Source of the DNA: JAGOSP01 sp964428075
Lineage (GTDB): Bacteria; Patescibacteriota; Minisyncoccia; Moranbacterales; UBA1568
Assembly (NCBI GenBank): GCA_964428075.1
Contig: CAYRWQ010000012.1
Coordinates: 1-23,518 of the forward strand
Direction: 5' to 3'
DNA: 23,518 nt
Below, piece by piece: positions 21,356-23,518 of this stretch (positions are counted from its first letter, which is position 1; each line of letters opens with the position of its first letter). The position numbers were made by a program, and so were the translations under genes. The notes under the pieces are model-generated. The model saw only the letters and a program-made list of their open reading frames with translations, was not told where the DNA came from and did no database searches.

Positions 21356-23518
21356 TTAGGCGAGCTTCTGTTCCACCAATTTCAGACGATTCAGAATCTC
21401 ACGGTTTACAGTCGCCGCATCACGACCGAACCGTAGTCGAGAAAGTTCCTTCAGAGCATTGGCAATTTCCTGATTCCCATTTGTAGGAGCATATGTTTTC
21501 ATATTAAAAGGCTTAGTCAGTTCGCCATTCATCAGCAGCCGCGAAAAACACTGATAATTATCGACATTCATAAGATCCTGTCCACTAAAAATCGGGGCAA
21601 ACTGTTTCTCTAAAAATTCCGCATCCTCCGGACCCACCCGAAACGCCACCATGCTCCCGACGTTGCCAAACACTGCCTTGGCAATATCTTCTTTTAATTG
21701 CGCAATGAACTGGTGTGCCAAGATCAGACACAAACGATATTTACGCGCTTCTGACAATATCTGCGCCACTGAGTTTGTTGTGACATTTTGAAACTCATCC
21801 AAGTACAAGTAAAAATCCTTCCTCTCACTTTCTGGCATATCCACCCTGGAAAGCGCTGACATCAACAAACGACCCACAATAACCATCCCTAACAGACGCG
21901 CGTTGATTTCTCCAATCTTTCCTTTAGAAAGGTTGATAAGCAGAATTTTGCCACTATCCATAATCTCGCGAAAATTGAGCGCGCTCGTCTGTTGCGCGAT
22001 AATGGGGCGCATGATATCGTTTGAAACAAACGCGGTAAGCTTAGAGGTGATATACGGTACCATATTCGCCAATGCCGCCTCCCCTCCGGCTTTCTCAGCC
22101 TCCTTCATCCAAAAATCCCGAACGATCGGATTGTTACAATGCTCAAGTTTATACCGACGGAAATTCTCATCTGATAACACCTTGGAAATCTCCATTAATG
22201 TCGATCCGCTCTCCGGATGTTCCATAATAAGCAACATCGCATTACGCATGTATTGCTCAAACATCGGTCCACCCGTCGTTTTCAGATCGTACAATTGATC
22301 AAAGATGCCGATCATCTCATTGATAATGAACGTTTTCTGCTCAGGATGCGCCAAATCAAATTCAAGCATGTTGATACCAATCGGACGTTCAACATCAGAT
22401 GGATCAAAAACTATAACGTCTTCCGCACGCTCTTTTGGAATAGCGGTCAAGATATCCTCGATCGCGTCACCGTGTGGATCAATGAAGCAAAAACCCTTGC
22501 CGTTGACCGCGTCTTTTTTTGCCATCTCCTGAAGAAAATTCGATTTCCCAGCACCGGTCTGTCCGATCGTGTAGAGATGCCGCCGACGATCATTGTCTGT
22601 AATCCGAATGTCAGTTTTTGTACCACGATAATCATTAAAACCGAGGACGAGACCCTCTTTCGGAATGTTGATGGGTGGTGCTGCTGCTCCCGCCTTTAAC
22701 CACTTGATTTTGGGTGTCTCAGTCGTTGAAATAGGGAAGTGAAACAAACTGACCACCTCTTCCACGCCAAGAATACATGCGTGCTCCTCATCAAAGGTTC
22801 GGAAAATAAACTCAAAAACCGCTTGTTTCCCCTTCACGCGACTCAAAACACGAAAAGTGTTCACTTCCGGATGTTCGAACTGACTGAACGCATTTTCAAT
22901 ATGTGAAAGAATTTCCTCTGCGCGCTCATAGGTCGCAGCCGTCGCGACAAGACGTATGTTCGCATGAAAAGCCGCCTTATTTGCCTTACTGTCGATTAAT
23001 TTCACCAGTTCCTGTTCTTCCGGGGTCAGCGCAACCTGTTTTTCCGATGCATCACTCGTTGATACAGAGCTTGTATTTCCCCCCGTGAGAACACCCATCA
23101 GACCTTTGCCAAGTTCTTTCCCAGCGCCACGGAGAAACGAATCTCCTTGAGCATCCTTTAATCGTTTTCCACCCTGCATCTTTTGCGCGATCTCGTGTCC
23201 CATTGTGCGCCATCCGTGCGGAGCCGGAGCAAGCACTATCTGGATCGCCGCGCCCTCCGCCTCATTATTCAAACGACTTAATGCGTTTGATATTTCATTC
23301 AGAGGATCAACTCCGAGACTCCGGTACGTACGAAGTGGCAAGGCATGTTGTTTCGAAAGACCCAGTACGGCCACAGCCGTTAATCCTTCGGGTGAGAATA
23401 CCGTGTAATCAGATACCTTCTCCGCAACCGCATTTGGAAAAAAACTATGCAACTGTTTCTCGATATTTTCTCGGAACCGTTTTGGCATGGACAGGTAAAA
23501 GAAAATTTCCTCACTATT
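21356..23518 (-). CDS. VirD4/TraG/HerA-like ATPase, 5' end outside window
   Basis: The frame ends with TAA at 21356-21358 and is open to the right edge. The codons before the ATG at 23488 continue without a stop (NSEEIFFYLS then MPKRFREN), so that ATG is very likely internal and the gene is 5'-truncated here. At least 720 residues are visible. Numbered from that Met, residues 1-270 are an alpha/beta accessory region with a glycine/serine-rich stretch near 105-150. Walker A is GQTGAGKSN (309-317), followed by FIDPHGD (335-341). Walker B is LYLDEFQN (561-568) and the sensor-like LAHQFIAQL is at 590-598. This is the coupling-protein/HerA ATPase pattern, used to pump DNA or protein through membranes. 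No relaxase or other secretion gene is in view. It may serve DNA transport or uptake alongside the pili (inference). Confidence 0.88.
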   Translation of the reverse strand, partial: NSEEIFFYLSMPKRFRENIEKQLHSFFPNAVAEKVSDYTVFSPEGLTAVAVLGLSKQHALPLRTYRSLGVDPLNEISNALSRLNNEAEGAAIQIVLAPAPHGWRTMGHEIAQKMQGGKRLKDAQGDSFLRGAGKELGKGLMGVLTGGNTSSVSTSDASEKQVALTPEEQELVKLIDSKANKAAFHANIRLVATAATYERAEEILSHIENAFSQFEHPEVNTFRVLSRVKGKQAVFEFIFRTFDEEHACILGVEEVVSLFHFPISTTETPKIKWLKAGAAAPPINIPKEGLVLGFNDYRGTKTDIRITDNDRRRHLYTIGQTGAGKSNFLQEMAKKDAVNGKGFCFIDPHGDAIEDILTAIPKERAEDVIVFDPSDVERPIGINMLEFDLAHPEQKTFIINEMIGIFDQLYDLKTTGGPMFEQYMRNAMLLIMEHPESGSTLMEISKVLSDENFRRYKLEHCNNPIVRDFWMKEAEKAGGEAALANMVPYITSKLTAFVSNDIMRPIIAQQTSALNFREIMDSGKILLINLSKGKIGEINARLLGMVIVGRLLMSALSRVDMPESERKDFYLYLDEFQNVTTNSVAQILSEARKYRLCLILAHQFIAQLKEDIAKAVFGNVGSMVAFRVGPEDAEFLEKQFAPIFSGQDLMNVDNYQCFSRLLMNGELTKPFNMKTYAPTNGNQEIANALKELSRLRFGRDAATVNREILNRLKLVEQKLA

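Noticed and set aside
23486..23488. ATG at 23488 as the start of the VirD4/TraG-like gene
   Set aside because: The same frame is open upstream to the window edge and the upstream residues (EIFFYLS) look like continuing protein.

Overview
The window looks like chromosomal DNA from a streamlined bacterium of the Patescibacteria/CPR type, probably Parcubacteria-like. This is an inference, not a phylogeny. It rests on the gene mix: a type IV pilus locus of pilC, minor pilins and pilMNO with no pilP or pilQ seen, a VirD4/TraG-like ATPase, an orphan MNT nucleotidyltransferase, and a ThyA/DHFR/Dcd set of divergent sequence. Shine-Dalgarno sites are weak throughout. TGA acts as a stop, with ATGA stop/start overlaps, so the genetic code is standard. 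No rRNA, tRNA, CRISPR array, insertion sequence or prophage was seen. All genes are on the minus strand except gpmI.

Layout, left to right in window coordinates (minus-strand genes are transcribed right to left). 1-446: the 5' part of rlmN, cut by the left edge, with a promoter so close to the ATG that the mRNA may be leaderless. 501-8265: a type IV pilus locus. In transcription order it holds pilC, a prepilin-like protein with Ig-like modules, a PilW/GspJ-like prepilin, a PilX/GspK-like prepilin, then pilM, pilN, pilO and a small one-helix membrane protein. An extended -10 promoter precedes pilC and a second one probably precedes pilM. 8335-9255: an MNT-fold nucleotidyltransferase. 9381-12188: uvrA with a good sigma70-type promoter. 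12189-12540: non-coding, with two hairpins that may terminate rny. 12541-14070: rny (RNase Y). 14071-14477: a divergent non-coding region with two strong hairpins or dyads. 14478-16046: gpmI, the only plus-strand gene, converging on gatB.

16194-21119: a tightly packed minus-strand operon. It starts from a clear promoter (TTGACT, 18 bp, TACAAT at 21222-21251) and ends at an intrinsic terminator (16146-16168). In transcription order it contains a CYTH-domain protein, dcd, thyA, folA, a P-loop (deoxy)nucleotide or dephospho-CoA kinase-like protein, and gatB. The middle genes form a dTMP-supply route: dCTP deamination, dUMP methylation, dihydrofolate recycling and possibly dNMP phosphorylation. 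21356-23518: a large VirD4/TraG/HerA-like ATPase whose reading frame stays open through the right edge, so its N terminus lies outside.

The most unusual signals are these. ThyA lacks three of the four arginines that normally hold the dUMP phosphate, and its C terminus is extended. The DHFR beside it lacks both arginines that normally contact the NADPH 2'-phosphate. The predicted pilus tip is built from I/J/K-like minor pilins, one carrying Ig-like modules and another a cysteine cluster. Structured leaders precede gpmI and rny.
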